NCBI GenBank assembly: GCA_937920335.1
Contig: CALGUT010000685.1
Location: forward strand, 1 to 6,781
From: an uncultured Opitutales bacterium
GTDB lineage: Bacteria; Verrucomicrobiota; Verrucomicrobiia; Opitutales; UBA2995
Reading direction: 5' to 3'
DNA length: 6,781 bases
Part shown: piece after piece, positions 6,166-6,781 of the stretch
Layout of the letters: each line of letters begins with the position of its first letter
Numbering within the stretch: position 1 is the first letter of the stretch
Position numbers and translations under genes: made by a program
Notes under the pieces: generated by a model
The model's input: only the letters and a program-made list of their open reading frames with translations
Told to the model about the DNA's origin: nothing
The model's database searches: none

Positions 6166-6781
6166 ATGAGTAAACCAAAACGTAGTGACTTTTTTCGTAA
6201 CATAGGTGGTTGTCCAGCCGCTATGTGGCACGGCTGGATGCGTCAGGCAGTGCGCACTGATTTCCGTGGAGGTGATGATGCCGAGTATACGCCGGATTAT
6301 AATGGGCCGACCGTTTTAATCGCGTATGGAGGTGGAGAAACGAACCTCTGCAATCTTCACCATCAGAAGTTGGCTGAGGAAATGGCCTCTCATCTTTGGA
6401 AAACCCAAGGAGTGATTGCTGCTATTGAGCCGGTCGCAGCGGTTACGGATGCGATTGCGATGGGACACGAGTATCAAAAGGAGCCCCGACTGGGGGCGAT
6501 GGGCTACTCACTGTTTTCTCGGGAGATTTTTGCATCATCTATTGTTCAGCAGGTAGAAATCAATTGTGCGGATGCGGTTATTATTATTACCGGTTGTGAT
6601 AAGACCGTGGCTGGTGGTTTATTGGCGGCTTCTTGGTTAAAAGACCTTCCCGTTGTGCTCATGCACGGTGGAACCATTCGTGCCGGATGCGCTTTGAGTG
6701 GACGATCTGTTCATATTGAAACTGCCAACGAGGCGGCTGGGATGATGGCGGCCGGAAAAATTGATCAAGCTGAGCACGACG
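6166..6781 (+). CDS. IlvD/Edd-family Fe-S dehydratase, partial (N-terminal 205 residues)
   Basis: Enzymes of this family remove water from dihydroxy acids, using an Fe-S cluster and Mg2+: dihydroxy-acid dehydratase (IlvD) in valine/isoleucine synthesis, 6-phosphogluconate dehydratase (Edd), or pentonate dehydratases. The frame is open to the right edge; full members have about 560-620 residues, so roughly a third is present. Seen: the first cluster cysteine in NLCNLHHQKLAEEM (Cys62), AVTDAIAMGH (92-101), MGYSLFSREIFASS (112-125), the second cluster cysteine and Mg2+/carbamylated-lysine site TGCDKT (Cys144, Asp145, Lys146) and MHGGTIRAG (166-174). The third cysteine would lie just past the edge. 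Two oddities are an insert, EYQKEPRLGA (102-111), between MGH and MGYSL, and Ala149 where the CDKxxP signature has proline. LCNLHH recalls sugar-acid dehydratases (PCNRHH), MHGGTI recalls IlvD, so I leave the substrate open and give no symbol. No Shine-Dalgarno is visible; the gap to the previous gene is 56 bases. Confidence 0.92.
   Translation, partial: MSKPKRSDFFRNIGGCPAAMWHGWMRQAVRTDFRGGDDAEYTPDYNGPTVLIAYGGGETNLCNLHHQKLAEEMASHLWKTQGVIAAIEPVAAVTDAIAMGHEYQKEPRLGAMGYSLFSREIFASSIVQQVEINCADAVIIITGCDKTVAGGLLAASWLKDLPVVLMHGGTIRAGCALSGRSVHIETANEAAGMMAAGKIDQAEHD

Noticed and set aside
1..6781. Search for a novel defence, mobile or biosynthetic system
   Set aside because: All seven genes except the small DUF5069-like one belong to well-known transport or dehydratase families; no repeats, integrase, nuclease, toxin pair or tandem array were seen.

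Overview
The window is a compact, well-packed stretch of bacterial chromosome holding seven genes. They form a leftward oligopeptide-uptake operon and a rightward run of four genes, which diverge from a roughly 130-base region around 3555-3685. I see no rRNA, tRNA, CRISPR array, insertion sequence, phage gene or long repeat, and no stretch above 300 bases without a gene. Base composition is close to balanced and looks uniform by eye, with no sign of recent transfer. Starts with a clear Shine-Dalgarno sequence are in the minority. The DUF5069-type protein, the NatA/NatB pair and Opp proteins that still resemble those of E. coli fit a Verrucomicrobiota-like organism, perhaps of the Opitutae type. 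That placement is an inference from protein flavour and cannot be settled here.

Left half, minus strand: oppA (lipoprotein that binds peptide outside the membrane), oppB and oppC (the two membrane subunits), in that order. OppC runs off the left edge and lacks only about 20 C-terminal residues. The two ATPases that would energise the transporter (OppD, OppF) are not in the window; in the usual order they would follow oppC, beyond position 1.

Right half, plus strand: an ATPase and a membrane protein of the NatAB type (ABC-2 exporter, the family of the Bacillus Na+ extrusion pump), joined by a 4-base overlap; then a small DUF5069-like protein of unknown function; then the first 205 residues of an Fe-S dehydratase of the IlvD/Edd family, which runs off the right edge. 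The pump genes are clearly one unit. The last two genes lie close downstream (28- and 56-base gaps) and may be co-transcribed, but share no evident function with it.

The divergent region holds a 19-base imperfect palindrome just upstream of natA, the best candidate for a control site. I found no evidence of a previously undescribed multi-gene system. The observations below are details within known families: start-site questions, altered motifs and one uncharacterised gene.
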